DNA of 64,000 nt from Scalesia atractyloides (GCA_947069175.1 CAMTDV010000007.1:51355681-51419680); one strand, 5' to 3'; positions 22,463 through 35,912 are shown, counted from the stretch's first letter. The notes: generated from the sequence alone by a model not told the origin. Numbers and translations are program-made.

Positions 22463-23795
22463 TTATCAGGATAGATACTATACTCTTCCTAACCATTTTT
22501 ATTTGAGGTTCGGGATTATATTCGAAAAATATTTGTGACTGATCTTGTAAAAATAAAACAATTGTTCACCTCCGTCAACATTGTTGATTCAAAAGGTACT
22601 ACCTCCTTACATAGATGTTCCTGCTCAATATGCAACATAACACCTAAAACAATCACTTCAAAGCCAAATACAAGATGATGTATGTATCTTCTTTCTTTTG
22701 CATAAACCTGAAATATTTTACCGGTATTACATAATAAATTTATTTATTATCAGGCTACGGTCGCATATTATTTGCCGGTTGATAACCAACCTCGTGTGGT
22801 CAATCAATGTCGTGGAAGTATAGAGTCCCTACTACTTTTTTACTTACAATATATTCCATAAAAACATAAAGGATGTTGTGGACTCAAATGTACATAGTTA
22901 GTTTATCTTAGGGTGACAACTTCAACTTGTTTGTTTGTGGATTGTTCCGGTTGGGTTGTTATCCAATGTTAAACTAGTACAATAGAAAAAAAAATAGCTA
23001 AGAGGGGATTGTATAAGCAAACAATGCTCGAAGTAACCTAAAGTAAATTTTAATTTTTAATTCACTTTTGCTGACTCCACACATTTGCATATCTATTCCC
23101 CTCTTAGCTATTTTTTTTATTGTACTCGTTATAGATTGAAACACAACCAAATCGACCAATTCACAAGTAAACAAGTTGAAGGTGCCACATTTTAAGATAA
23201 ATGCATGTATTTGAGTCCACAACATCCTTTTGTCTTTATAAACATATTATATTGTAAATAAACACAACGCACCAAGGACTCCGCCCTCACACGACACAGA
23301 TTAACCACACGAGGTTTGTTCTCAACCATCAAATAATATGCGACTGTAGCCTAATAAAATTAAATTTAAAATGTAATACTGTCAAAAGATTTCAAGTTTA
23401 TGCAAAAGAAAGGAAATACGTACATCATCTTGTATTTGGCTTTGAAGTGATTGTACCAGTCGGTTCCTTTCAAAACTCATTGTGACTAGTTTTTGGACTA
23501 TATCCTTATAGAGCTAACAAAAAGAAGAACCATCACAATAGATGACTTGAAAATAATAGAAAAAACAAGACAACCTCATGTAGCGATATCTAAAGATTAC
23601 TAGTTTCACCTGAACCCACTTTGACCAACATACCTTTTTTTAGGTGTTAACATCTTAGTAAGGAGGTAGTTGACTTCTGAACCAACAATGTTGACGGAGG
23701 TCAACAATTGTATTAGTCACAAATATTTTTCTAATAAAATCCCGAACCTCAAGTGACAAATGGCTAGGAAGGGCATAATATCCATCCTGGAAAGC
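22463..23795. repeat. Large imperfect inverted repeat, 1.3 kb, spacer about 75 bp
   Basis: The left arm (22463-23010) and right arm (23090-23795) are reverse complements over nearly their whole length. Matched blocks include TGAGGTTCGGGATT, CACCTCCGTCAACATTGTTG, AATCACTTCAAAGCCAAATA, CGCATATTATTTG, AAGGATGTTGTGGACTCAAA and AATAGCTAAGAGGGG. The right arm has about 150 extra bases near 23470-23620. A transcript would form a long hairpin. Origin unknown: it may be a foldback transposon or an inverted duplication. Confidence 0.9.
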
Positions 23796-25220
23796 AAATG
23801 GCAAACTAAAAATGGCAGCATTTCTTTTTCCAATTTACGCTTGCGAGTCACCAACTTACCATCATTGATAAAACTTAAATGAGTTTTTGGAACAATTTTA
23901 TAATCTTATCATTTAGTAAGAGGTGTTCAAGAAGTCAAAAGTTACAAGTTTCACATGAAAAGTAGAGGTGGAAAGATGAGCGGACAGGCAGGTTGTGTAC
24001 ATTGATCAAAAGTTACAGCTTTCATAAGGCTGATTTGGAGCAACCTAGAGTTTATAATGGATTACTGCCATGTCATTCATTTCAAGCGAAGCCATGTCAT
24101 CGATCCAAAATGTGTATCTTTGGCAGTTAAAGCTAGATCATTTAAAAAAAAAATGGAAAGAAAGACAAATGCAGTTGTGATTGCTATGATGGGTGATGGT
24201 ATTGTCGTGGGGAGGAGAAAGACTCAAGTCGGAAAGGACTGTAGCAACAAAGAATTTAAAAAAAAACAACTTTTGGATAAAAAAAGTGAGAGTTGGCTCA
24301 GGTGAACAATCAGCCTTCACTTTAACTGTCAAACCTAGCAGGTTGGTTCAGATGGAGAGATACTTGAAGAACCAAGAAATATTTTTTTTGGTTTGGGGAT
24401 ATAGTATCTTTGTTTTGTTTTTAATAGATATACTCGTATTATGGTCATGTATAATCTCAAATGGGGCTAAAATTGGGCCTGTTTTCACGAGTGGGTTTTA
24501 GTTTTGTATATAACTGTTAACTTTGATTAATATTGTGAATGATGTCCTTAGTCTGGACGTCTTTGTTGGCGAACCTTTTTCATTCCTCGCACGTACGCCA
24601 CCATCTCAATACCTTAAAACACATTGTTTTAATCTTCCTCAATCCAAATGATCATGGAGATCCAAGATATCTGATCGTAATTTCTATTGTATTTATGTAT
24701 AGTTATTATTAGTTGTTAAGTTGTTTATAGTGTGTACTTAATGAAATTGGTGTTTTGCCGCTAAAAAAATAAAAATAATAAGGGATTAATTCGAATCCTA
24801 CTGTACAGAGAATGAGGATATACCAATTATTAATTAATATAATTCGCATACCTATTGTTATTCGAAAAAGAAAAAAACTTATTTATTGTACACCACCAAA
24901 ATAGAACGCCGTAAACCTTGTCACACCGAGAAAGGATTTCTCTCTTTCATCAAATTCGGACGTGAGAATATGTATTTTTTGTTAGATAGATAATACTTTT
25001 TAATATGGGTTGTATTTGTTTAGGACCATACCCTTTCCAGATTATTCTTTTTTATTTTGTTTGAATAGTGGAAATCAATATTAAAACACCAAGAATCACA
25101 AGGATTTGATGATTTACATATTGCGGATCTACTCATACATATTACAAGTATTCTTTAGTTCCAAATTTTAACCAAATGAAATATACATCACATACATCTG
25201 CATTGCTGGAAAATTCTATC
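23796..25220. other. Intergenic stretch, no gene recognised
   Basis: Two overlapping short open frames at about 24057-24501 have no recognisable domain and are lysine-rich from poly-A runs. The last few hundred bases lie just 3' of the ankyrin/PGG gene and should include its 3' UTR. Confidence 0.45.
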
Positions 25221-26393
25221 CTATTTTGGAACTAAATTATTTAACTCGTAAGCTTCTATCTTAAGCATGCTCCTACGGAATATTCCACGCCCATATGTTG
25301 AAGAGATGAGAACAGCAAGCAATGGCAACTGCAATGTTACAAATGAAGCAATTGGTAGACATGTTAATGCAGCGATTGGGATCAAGACCCATGGCTTGTC
25401 ATGTTCAAAATTAATATATAAACTTGCACTGAAGGCTATCATCATGGCTGACACTGATACGAATAACATCAGAAGGCCAAATATTAATCTCTTAGGTAAC
25501 TTGTAGAGAAAATCATCGTCTGCATAACGTGCCGTGAGAATAGATAGAAACAACAACAAGGCCGTGGTGGATGTGAACAATGAGATAGCATTAGAGACGA
25601 CAAAAATGGTGAAGCTGGGACTTTCTCTATAAGTTGCTTGCCCAGTCTCCTCATTGTTCCCACCTGGTACAGTAATGGCCGCAGCAAAAACCATTGTGAT
25701 AATAAGTGCAGCTGTGATAGTATATGAATCCGCCGTTTTTTTCATCCATTCTTCACCTTTTTGTCTCAAATCCTTGTGCTCTTTCCTGAATACCATCATC
25801 GGTGTTTCCTTGCTTTTGTTCCTCTCTTCTATGTCCTCTGGACGTAATATTTCTCTCACTTCCTGTAAGTTAATAGAGGTTAAAGCAAATAGTTCAAAAT
25901 TCAAATTTATTTAATTTTTAAAACTTTTTTTACTTGGAAACGTAGAATAACATTTTCACCTGAAACCATTGTAACTCCTTTTGCATTTGTAATGCCCCAC
26001 CGGTAACCCTATTGATTTTGTGTTGAGGTGCCAATTGCCCAACCAAGTGCAGGAGGTTATTTCCATCTTTGTCAATAATTGATATATGAGAAAATTTTCG
26101 AAGAACCATCATATTTACCAAAAGGTTGTAAACTTTCTCACAACGGTTCATTATTGCAATTTGAGAAACAGTGTAACCATTAACATCACTAGTCCAGATT
26201 GATTGTGGGAAAGTTTCGATGATGATACTTAGTACCTCTGGAGTATCATTTTCCATCGCGACAAGAAATGCATCTCCATAATGATCAGAAGTACCCGACT
26301 TTAATTTACTAACTTCAACGCATATTCGCTTGAGAATCATAAAAGCTCTATTATGTTTCACTTTCTCCTCGTGTAGTTTCATAATATGTGGCA
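25221..26393 (-). CDS. Ankyrin-repeat / PGG-domain membrane protein, 3' exons (partial gene)
   Basis: Two minus-strand exons are intact: 25960-26393, after acceptor CTACAG and ending TTTCAG/GTGAAA, and 25221-25862, after TTACAG and ending with a TAA/TAG-type stop. The first holds ankyrin-type repeats (NDTPEVLSIIIETFPQSIW, NGYTVSQIAIMNRCEKVYNL, DKDGNNLLHLVGQLAP, ALQMQKELQWFQ). The second is a PGG domain (EWMKKTADSYTITAALIITM, FAAAITVPGGNN) with four predicted membrane spans. Plant relatives such as ITN1 sit in membranes and act in stress, salt or defence signalling; the specific role here is unknown. The first exon starts in phase 1 (needs one base from an upstream exon). No ATG exon is adjacent, so the 5' part lies further right on the minus strand. 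The truncated 5' half in copy B, 13 kb away, ends in the matching phase, though a middle exon seems missing. Confidence 0.85.
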
Positions 26394-26613
26394 CTGTAGA
26401 CAATTGAGGGATACCAAAAATTTAAGGCTGAATTATTAACATAAAGTATTTAGCATATGATATAACTTCTTGGCTTAAAAATCTCATTTTATTAAATACC
26501 CTACAGTGGTTAAAAGATATAAAGAAAGTTAGGTTTTTCATTTGTAATATATCTCAGAGACCCACATTTGAACGCTCACCTTTTTCTCCATCCTTTCTAG
26601 ACACCACAACCAA

Positions 26614-26723
26614 CCAAATCAAACACCCTAAGAGAGGAGTTTGTAGGTTGAGCCAGGTATCCACTAGCCAATCAAACACCCTAAGAGAGGAGTTTGTAGG
26701 TTGGACCAGGTATCCAGTAGCCA
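26614..26723. repeat. Tandem duplication, about 54 bp x 2
   Basis: AATCAAACACCCTAAGAGAG ... GTTTGTAGGTTG ... CCAGGTATCCA occurs twice back to back with three or four differences. Confidence 0.9.
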
Positions 26724-26789
26724 ACCATCTCCCGAAAGTTTTGTAAAAGAGAGCATACACACACACATATATATATATATGTTAATGTG

Positions 26790-27167
26790 TGTATCAGTTC
26801 AAATGAGAACCACCTTAAATTGTGAGAATTGTGAGAGCTTTCACTTCCTGTGGAAGTTCTGCTATCCTTTTTTACACATATGTAAATGAAAATATCACAA
26901 ACAAATCTCAATTTTTTTTGTCAAGCAGATATTTATTCTCCATGTACATTGATGTACGGGGTGACATCATCAGTTTTGTAACACAAATTTACATAATTGT
27001 AAAGTGTAAACGAAGAATAAAAACCGGCTCGGCAATTTGTTTTTCTATATATGTGTTTGTGACATTTTCATCTACTTTTGTGCAAAAATTGTCGCAAAAC
27101 TCGTACAGAATACAAAATTTCTCACAGTTCTTACAACGTAGGGTGGTTCTCAGTTTACCCTTTATCA
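26790..27167. mobile_element. MITE, family 2, copy 1
   Basis: The left end GTTCAAATGAGAACCACC with TGTGAGAATTGTGAGAG is inverted at the right (TTTCTCACAGTTCTTAC, GGGTGGTTCTCAGTTTACC). A second copy lies at 33936-34290 with related interior (CATCTACTTTTGTGCAAAAA-like). The GAGAACCACC ... GAGAAC terminus resembles that of MULE B. Confidence 0.8.
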
Positions 27168-27210
27168 ATATATGTATATATATGTGTGTGTGTGTGTGTG
27201 TATATATATA

Positions 27211-27608
27211 GGTAAAGGATATATAGCAAACCCAAAGTTAGGGCGGTAACCCAGGAAACTCTAACCTCTTAACAGTTTAGAAAAAAACCATATGTTTAGC
27301 ATGTAATCCCATAGTTAGGGCGCTAATCCAGGAAACTCTAACCTCCAAAAATTCAAAAAGTGCCAACCAAATTTTTTATAAAAAAATAAACAGGTTTTCT
27401 GCGTAACATATGTAACATTCATGTGTAACAATTGTAACAGTCGCGTTACACAACACTTGTTTATTTTTTAAATACTCTCATTTTTTGGTTTTTTTGGCTC
27501 AAAACTCTTAAAAATATGTATATTACATGTGTTATTTAAAAAAAACATTGGGTGGTTAGAGTTTTCCGGATTTCCGCCCTAACTATGAGTTTTCTCCGAT
27601 ACTTTGAC
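27211..27608. mobile_element. MITE, family 3, copy 1
   Basis: The left end CCCAAAGTTAGGGCGGTAAC, then CAGGAAACTCTAACC, is inverted at the right (GGTTAGAGTTTTCCGGATTT, CCGCCCTAACTATGAGTTTT). The interior has TAACATATGTAACATTCATG and TAACAGTCGCGTTACAC. An internal direct repeat of the terminus occurs at 27311. Related copy at 36345-36641. Confidence 0.8.
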
Positions 27609-27982
27609 TATATATATATATAACTTAGAAGTTACCGCTCGGAGATAGTTTTCTTAAAGGTGACCTCAAAATAATATTATTAAAAGTTGGACCCAACTAT
27701 CTCACAAATGCTCACCTTTTGTGATGGTTTATTTTGAATTTGTAATCACGTAATGGTTTATGTTGAATGTGTAATCACATAATAGATATTCAAAATCATG
27801 TACTCATGTGATGAGTATTCAAAATCACGTAACAGACTAATGGGTATTCAAAATCCAGTAATTTTTTTAAGAAACGAGTAACATCCCAAAGTTTTTATAA
27901 ATAAACCAAATTAACTGCAATCAGCGGATAATATACCTAGGTGGTAAAGTTAATCAAATAAATATTTGGATTTAAATAAATA

Positions 27983-28124
27983 AATCTAATGATTAAATAA
28001 AAGATGAATAAACGTTTTTATAAGATAAAGTTATGAAGGGCCCAGACTATAATAAACCTAATGATTAAATAAAAGATGAATAAACATTTTTATAAGATAA
28101 AGTTACGAAGGGCCCGGGCTATCA
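27983..28124. repeat. Tandem duplication, 71 bp x 2
   Basis: CTAATGATTAAATAAAAGAT ... AGATAAAGTTATGAAGGGCCC occurs twice in direct orientation with a few substitutions. Confidence 0.9.
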
Positions 28125-29850
28125 GGATTTAACTTAGGCTGGGTTATAACGTCCCGACCTTGGCCAAGTGAATTATTATGTTCATTTTATAAGTGACATG
28201 AAGTATACAACGTTGAATATTTAACCTAGTTAGTATACTTGTTTATTTAAAAGATAAAGAGTTGTAACATAAAAATAGATAAAAACATGGAGGGGCTAAA
28301 TGGCATACTCTTGAAATTTGAAATATAAAATGATGAGAAAATAAAACTCACACACATACTTTTGTGTGTCGTACATAGAGAAAGAGAAAGAGAAAGAGAG
28401 GGAGAGGCTTCCCCAAAAATCTCAAGAAATGCCAAAATTAAATAAGGATTCAACACTAAATCGATGCATGATCTTAAATTTGTGATCATCCAAGCTTTTC
28501 AAGTATAAGGCATGTTATAAAACTTGATTTGATAAACTTTATGTGAAGAGGAACTTGAAGGTGGTAACCTTAAGTTCAATATTATTCTTAGCATGATGCA
28601 ATCGACAATGAAAGTATGTATAGGATCATCATAGTTGTTAGTATATATGAAATATTTAAACAATTTAGAGATTCAACCATATTTAAAGGGTGGGTTTGGC
28701 TTTTCCTTTTTCTAAAAAATCCATTAATTTTTTCCCAACAGGTGCGTTTGCCCACCCCACCCATCAACATAGGTCCGCACCTGAGTATGAAAGTAATTTT
28801 AATTAACGATAACATATATAATAAACTATTGTATAATATCAAGTGAAACCTTCCTTACCATTCTGAATTGCCAATCTCCAGAGTCTGACATAAATCCAGT
28901 AGGCGACTACATAGAAACCAGGTGAAGTTCAATGATTATCAGGACATATAATTTCATAAAACTTAACCAATATAAATTAATGACAATTATGCTACAAACA
29001 TTAATCATGTTGGTTTTGAATAGTTAAAAACTAACCCAGATATACTTCCGAAGTGATCAATTTTGATCATGATTATAAGTTGGTGTGATTAACTAACGAA
29101 AACTTATAAATCTTGAATGTCATTCATGATCGTTTATAGTTAATGTTAGGGGGTCGGGCCACTCAATGAAGCCCTTTCAAGTACCCCTACTCGTCCGACA
29201 ACTCTGGCATTGATCGTGCGGGTAAGGGGCTGCGAGTGAGATTGAAGGGTAATGAAGCCAAAGTGGGTTAATTTGGGGGGGGGGGGGTTACCAAAATTAA
29301 ATATAAGTATTTAGGGTTTTATGGTAAATTATGGATAGATTGGATGGTAGAATGGATAAAGGATTTGGTGATGAAAAAGTAGAAAAAGTACCTTTTTTAT
29401 TCCATTTTATTTGAGATAAAAATAATAAAGTAACAAAAATATTATTTAACTGCCACTCAAATTAAGTTAACAAAAATTTACATTCTAAGCCTATTATAAA
29501 TTGATATTTCATGAAAGGCTAACTAATTTTGGTTTATTATTATGTTCATCACTAATTTTTATTTTCTTACTATTGTCATGTCCATAATAATAATTAGGTT
29601 TTTTTGTTGCCTATTGCGGTGAAACGAAGTAAATAATAATGTAAATGTTGTTTGAAAATGTAATATGTTGTTTAGAAAGCCAAACTGTTATAATTGGTTA
29701 ACTTTATCATGGTATTACGATACTAAATAATTAATTTTATGTTTAAATATAAATTCGTTTTTAATAAAACGTATACTGACTAAGGGTAAAAATTAAGCAC
29801 AACTACGTACTTATGTTTTTAGAAAAGAAAATTAACGAACATAAGTTATA
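28125..29850. other. Intergenic stretch, no gene recognised
   Basis: It contains an AGAGAAAG purine run (about 28377-28405) and a G12 run at 29276-29287. There is a less AT-rich patch at 29145-29270 without a recognisable domain. Short ORFs here show no family features. Confidence 0.45.
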
Positions 29851-29852
29851 AA

Positions 29853-30690
29853 GATCAAATTAATTAATAAGTAAATATGATTTAAAAAAAGAATTATTAA
29901 AAACAAAAATAAATAATAAAGGAAATATGAATAAAAATCAAGCACAACTACAACTACGTACTTAAGTTTTTAGAAAAAAAAATTAACGAACATAAGTTAT
30001 AAGTGTCAAATTAATTAATAAAGTAAATATGATTTAAAAAAATAATTATTAAAAAAAAATAAATAATAAAGGAAATATGCTTTTAGAAAAGGAAAAAAGC
30101 AAAATATGTTAAAAGTAAATATTAAAAATAATATATTGATAAAATAAAATATTAAAACGCTATATATTAATTTAAATTTAAAATTACTATTCATGGTCAT
30201 CCAAAACTATATAATTATCAAATATCAAATATCAAATACCCAATTAATTAATAAAGTAAATATGATTTAAAAAAAGAATTATTAAAAACAAAAATAAATA
30301 ATAAAGGAAATATGCTTTTAGAAAAGGAAAAAAGCAAAATATGTTAAAAGTAAATACTAAAAATAATATATTGATAAATAAAATATTAAAAAGCTATATA
30401 TTAATTTAAATCTAAAATTACTATTCATGGTCATTCGAAACTATATAAATAAATATCAAATATCAAATATCAAATATCAAATTAATTAATAAAGTAAATA
30501 TGATTTAAAAAAGAATTATTAAAAAAAAAAACATAATAATAAAGGGAATATGCTTTTAGAAAAGGAAAAAAGCAAAACATGTTAAATGTAAATATTAAAA
30601 ATAATATATTGATAAAATAAAATATTAAAAAGCTATATATTAATTTAAATTTAAAATTACTATTCATGGTCATTCGAAAATATATATAAA
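29853..30690. repeat. AT-rich tandem array, three full units of about 236 bp plus a partial
   Basis: Full units start at about 30007, 30241 and 30478 with CAAATTAATTAATAAAGTAA and end with TTACTATTCATGGTCATTCG. A partial unit lies at 29853-29930. The 30241 and 30478 units are preceded by (ATATCAA)n. The composition is almost pure A/T. Confidence 0.9.
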
Positions 30691-31225
30691 ACAAAATAAC
30701 AATAATAACAATACTAATTTTATTTAGTTAAAATTTTATATTTTTAAATTAAAGTACTTATTTTTTATTAAAAATGATTTAGGGTAGTAGATGAAGTGAT
30801 ATTGCATCACAGAATAGGGGATCAAGGTAGCTTAAGGTAATGGTGAGAGTGTGAGACTGGTGCCATCCCCCTAAGTTTGTGTCGAGGACTATAGATGTGT
30901 GAAACAAAAGTCTTTTTTGGCTATTTAATTAGACTCTTTAAATCACAAACCTGGGTAGACGTATTTATCCATGTATGTAAGGCGAATTTCATCATGGGAG
31001 TTAAAGCTGTTGATACATGCATAATTCCTGCGATCCTTGGTAGCGATATCTACAAAATAAAATAAATGAATGGTGATCACACACATTTACACACAAACAT
31101 ATACAAATCTAGGCATTGTGTTATATTTTTATTATCTGATCAAAACTAAAGTAAAGAAAAAATCAACACTAAAGGGGTTTTTCAATATATATACACACAC
31201 ATATATATATACACACACACACTCA

Positions 31226-31480
31226 CTAGGTTAGTTTCCCATATAGCACACGGGTTTAACAATTTAAACTATATAATAAATATTTCTTGTACATGCAAAC
31301 CAAAGACGGGTATATTTATATACAAATTAACATAAATGAGTTAATATAAGGATGATGTAGGTTGGTATTAAAAAATTCATCGGAGAAGCATATAATCAAA
31401 CTATCCTTGAAAATTATACAAAAATAAATATATTATATATAATACTTATTATTGTATTTACGTATTACATTTCATTTAAT
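31226..31480 (-). mobile_element. Possible Helitron 3' end, minus strand (c)
   Basis: On the minus strand CCCGTGT-GCT-ATATGGG can form a seven-pair hairpin (two G-U pairs) followed by AAACTAAC and CTAG, then T. Extent and 5' end unknown. The surrounding 30700-32010 is AT-rich with no gene. Confidence 0.35.
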
Positions 31481-32015
31481 GAGAAATAAAAAGTTACAAT
31501 TATAATTCGCACATTACCAAAAGTAATTTGAATCCAAAAAATATTCACATTACCAAAAATATTTTGAATAAAAAAATACAACATTATATCTTTTACTCAA
31601 CGTTATCATCTCTTTTAGAATTAGTAGTTTTATCTCGTCTCTACTTTAATTCTTGATAATGCCATATACAATTAGAACATAAATGATACAAATAACAATA
31701 ATAATAATGAAATTAATAAAACAATAAATATAAAAATAAAGTATAACAACGTTATCAAAATGTAATCAATTAGAAATTACAGCAATAGATATACAATAAC
31801 ATTGGGTATTAAGATGCAATAAACAATATGAAATGGTAAGATTAAAATAAAGACGAGATAGAATAAAAATATAGATAAATGGGAACTTGATCATGTTATA
31901 GCCAAAAATAAAAAAAAAAAACCAATAAAAGAAGACACTATATGATGGAGTGATAATATCCTCTAATTGGCAGTTGGCAATTATTAATATCATTATTATA
32001 TTATACATACATATG

Positions 32016-33312
32016 AATTGTAAGTTGATACATATGAATTGTAAGTTGTTATGAACAGTAATTTTATATTTTAAAAGTTTTTTTCCTAATATTTTAAAGT
32101 TATTATTTATTTATTTATTTTAATTGTTGAATATTTTATTCATATTTTATTTATTTGTATTTTTGTTTTTCGTTAAATTTTCAAAATACTTAAATTCGAT
32201 CATTTTTTCTTTTTAACAGTTTGATATAAGTTTCATTGAAATGATACCATATCGTTGTCATACAAAACTCAAATTGTAAGTTGGTACATATGAATTGTAA
32301 GTTGTTATGAACGGTAATTTTATATTTTAAAAGTTTTTTTCCTAATATTTTAAGTTTATTTATTTATTTATATTTTGTTGAAATATTTTATTCACTATTT
32401 TATTTATTTGTATTTTTGTTTTTCGTTAAATTTTCAAAATACTTAAATTCGCATCAATTTTTTCTTTTTAACAGTTTGATATAAGTTTCATTGGAAATGA
32501 TACCATATCGTTGTCATACAAAACTCAAATTGTAAGTTGGTACATATGAATTGTAAGTTGTTATGAACATAATTTTATATTTTAAAAGTTTTTTTCCTGA
32601 TATTTTAAAGTTTATTTATTTATTTATATTTTGTTGAAATATTTTATTCACTATTTTATTTATTTGTATTTTTGTTTTTCGTTAAATTTTCAAAATACTT
32701 AAATTCGCATCAATTTTTTCTTTTTAACAGTTTGATATAAGTTTCATTGGAAATGATACCATATCGTTGTCATACAAAACTCAAATTGTAAGTTGGTACA
32801 TATGAATTGTAAGTTGTTATGAACACTAATTTTATATTTTAAAAGTTTTTTTCCTAATATTTTAAAGTTTATTTATTTATTTATTTATATTTTGTTGAAA
32901 TATTTTATTCACTATTTTATTTATTTGTATTTTTGTTTTTCGTTAAATTTTCAAAATACTTAAATTCGCATCAATTTTTTCTTTTTAACAGTTTGATATA
33001 AGTTTCATTGGAAATGATACCATATCGTTGTCATACAAAACTCAAATTGTAAGTTGTACATATGAATTGTAAGTTGTTTATGAACACTAATATTTATATT
33101 TTAAAAGTTTTTTTCCTAATATTTAAAGTATTTATTTATTATTTATTATTATATATTTTGTTGAAAATATTTATTCACTATTTTATTTATTTGTATTTTT
33201 GTTTTTTCGTTAAATTTTCAAAATACTTAAATTCGCATCAATTTTTTCTTTTTAACAGTTAGATATAAGTTTCATTGGAAATGATACCATATCGTTGTCA
33301 TACAAAACTCAA
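32016..33312. repeat. Satellite-like tandem array, five units of about 256-267 bp
   Basis: Units start at 32016, 32272, 32528, 32784 and 33045 with AATTGTAAGTTGGTACATAT and end with ATATCGTTGTCATACAAAAC. Units are over 90 percent alike by eye; the last has several small indels. No coding content. Confidence 0.95.
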
Positions 33313-33935
33313 CGGAAACCGACGATGAATGATAATTTATTGCTTGGAAGTATTTGTGTTTTTTATACAACTCTGTACCGGTATTTATATTTATTGTTTT
33401 TTTAGATAATCTTATTCTGTATCGCTACCGTACCATATCGAACAAAAAACATTACTGATATCTATATTCATTTTGATGGTTAGCAAAAAATGAATATTGA
33501 TACCATTTATGTGATGATATGAACCAATCGATAGCGTTCAAACATCGATGTAATACACGTGTTGATTTCTACCGAGTGCAATCATCCCGGTATGTAACAG
33601 ACCGAGTCGATACCACTCCAATACTCGCAGTAATGTACCACCGCAACACACGATCAAATAACCTAATTAATATGAATGCAAATTACAAAGATATTCAGCA
33701 GTTTGGTTAACATGATAATAAATGAAAATTCATTATTTAATATTAGAAGGATAAAATGCCATTTATTCTTATCATTAATTAATATTATAAGTATATAATG
33801 AATATCGTTCATTATTGAAAAATAAATATTTATAATTAGTTAGGAAAGAGATGGAAAAATAAAAAAATAGAAAGCTCCAATAAATTGATACTTGTTCCCT
33901 ATTGTTTCTTTTATTATATAGTATATATATAAGTA
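33313..33935. other. Intergenic stretch after the satellite array
   Basis: The first part (to about 33660) has CCGTACCATATCGAAC and CACCGCAACACACGATC phrases of the kind seen near plant Helitron ends, but no clean terminus. The rest is AT-rich with no gene. Confidence 0.4.
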
Positions 33936-34289
33936 TAGGTTAAAACGAGAACCACTTTGAATTATGAGAACCGTAAGAACTAGGCAACCCAAAAGGTTTT
34001 TCTGAATTTTTTTCTCAAAAGTTATAAAAAATCACTTGTTTCAGAAAAAAATTGCCGCATACCCACATTTACATGAGGTGTAAATATTTATCTTCATGCA
34101 AAATTTAAGCCAGCGCGTAAAAAAAACTTACATCAGTTGACTCGACAATTTTCTTTTTACTTTTTGTTATAGATGTTTTTATAATATATTCATCTACGTT
34201 TGTGCAAAAACAATTTGGCCTAACTCACACGAGAATAAAAATTTCTTACAGTTCTCATAACTCGTGGGGATTCTCATTTGAACCGAGCC

Positions 34290-34290
<1 letters not shown>
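33936..34290. mobile_element. MITE, family 2, copy 2
   Basis: The left end AGGTTAAAACGAGAACCACT is inverted at the right (GGGGATTCTCATTTGAACCG). Subterminal TTATGAGAACCGTAAGAAC pairs with TTCTTACAGTTCTCATAAC. It lies in TA-rich DNA like its sister at 26790. Confidence 0.8.
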
Positions 34291-34321
<31 letters not shown>

Positions 34322-34599
34322 CACACACACCCCGTTTAAGCCATTTTTTGACTTTTTTTTATCATTTACCTTTACACCTCCGTCTTAACCATTCAAATTT
34401 ATTTCCAAAATATAAATAAGCAATACTGAAATATATTTTCAAATTATAAATAAGCAACACTTTCTTGCTTTATGTTGTTGTAATATATACATTGGGAGTT
34501 TTTTAAAAAAACTTGTATTTTTCACATTTAACCTAAAGGTTTTATCTTTTCCAATTTAACCCCAATACTTTTTCATTTTCAATTTGGCCCCTCATACTT

Positions 34600-35638
34600 T
34601 TCATCTCTCGCAAGTTTTTCTTTTTACGTTTCGTTCTACATTTTGGGAATTAACACGTCGCAACGTGCGTGTGGGGTTCAACGTTTTTCGTCTGTTTTTC
34701 CCATTTGGCCGGACTTCTTTTCCGTTTGACAAGTTCGTCGCAATGTGCGGGTCGTAGATCGACTTAGTTATAATTTTCTGCATTTTACGTTTTTTTCTAA
34801 TTTCTTCGCACTAACACGCCGCAACGGCCGTGTATGGTTCAATGATTTTATGTCGGTTTTTCGATCAGTGTTATTTTTTACTTTTTTATTTTATTTTTAC
34901 GAACTTTTATGATGTTGGTGGTCGCTAACAATGGCGTGACATTAGTGCTACTTGGCACGATTTTACGAACGTATTTAACCTATTAAGTTTAATATTTTGT
35001 TCAAGTTTACCGCTATATTTCCTTTACTTAAGAAAAACTAATTTTTTAACGTGCATATTTTTATGTATGTGGTCAGTATAAATTCGATTTTCTCTTTGTT
35101 TCGACGTAAACTTTTTTCTAGAAAACGAGTCAGGCCATATATAATACGTTTTCGTTTAAAAAACCATTTTTACATGCATATTTTATCTGCGTTTTGGTAT
35201 AAATTCGAGTTGGTGCATGTTTCGACGTAAGCTTTTTTGGGAAACAAGCCAGGTCAAATATAATATGTTTTCGCAATTAATTTTATGAATGTTTTGTAAA
35301 TTATCTTTAGAACCGAGTAGAGTCAAATTGTGGTTTCTTTTTCCCCCTTTTCAAAAGATCTAATTAATATCTTTTGATTATACGTGTCAGCTTTTTCGTT
35401 ATATATGTTACATTTTCTATGTATGACTCGAGTCACATATAATACGTTATCATTGTACAATATAAATTTGATTTACTTTATGTTTTGATCAAATCGCAAT
35501 CCTTATATAGGTTACATTGAGTTCAATCAGATACGTCAAAACGCGCACTTTCATATGATTAACGCATCACATAACATTTGAACTAATCAATTCGACGTTT
35601 ACAATGTACCTCGCAACGCACGCGGGTCTTACTGCTAG
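34600..35638 (+). mobile_element. Helitron-like sequence with 3' end at 35638 (d)
   Basis: ACCTCGCAACGCACGCGGGT near 35608-35627 can fold with a one-base bulge and is followed by CTTACTGCTAG and T. The internal phrases AACACGTCGCAACGTGCGTG (34650) and AACACGCCGCAACGG (34812) are of the same GC-box type. The 5' end is not resolved; there is no Rep/helicase, so it would be non-autonomous. Confidence 0.45.
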
Positions 35639-35874
35639 TCTATAACCATTATTATTATTGAAATACAATAGTAAAACAATAATTTATGGAATATGCATTA
35701 TATATACAAACAAGTATAACTTTACTTAATTTTATATAATGTTATATGATTTCGTATTACGTAATTACATGGATAATTATATCCTTAGCTTAAAGTCTAT
35801 GTGTTAGATTTTTGTGGTCTTCTGTACTTAGTAGGAAATTAGCTAACTGAAATTAGCTAACTGTACAAGAACCT

Positions 35875-35912
<38 letters not shown>

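Noticed and set aside
24057..24501. Overlapping ORFs suggesting a small gene
   Set aside because: Composition is driven by poly-A, and no splice signals or domain are seen.
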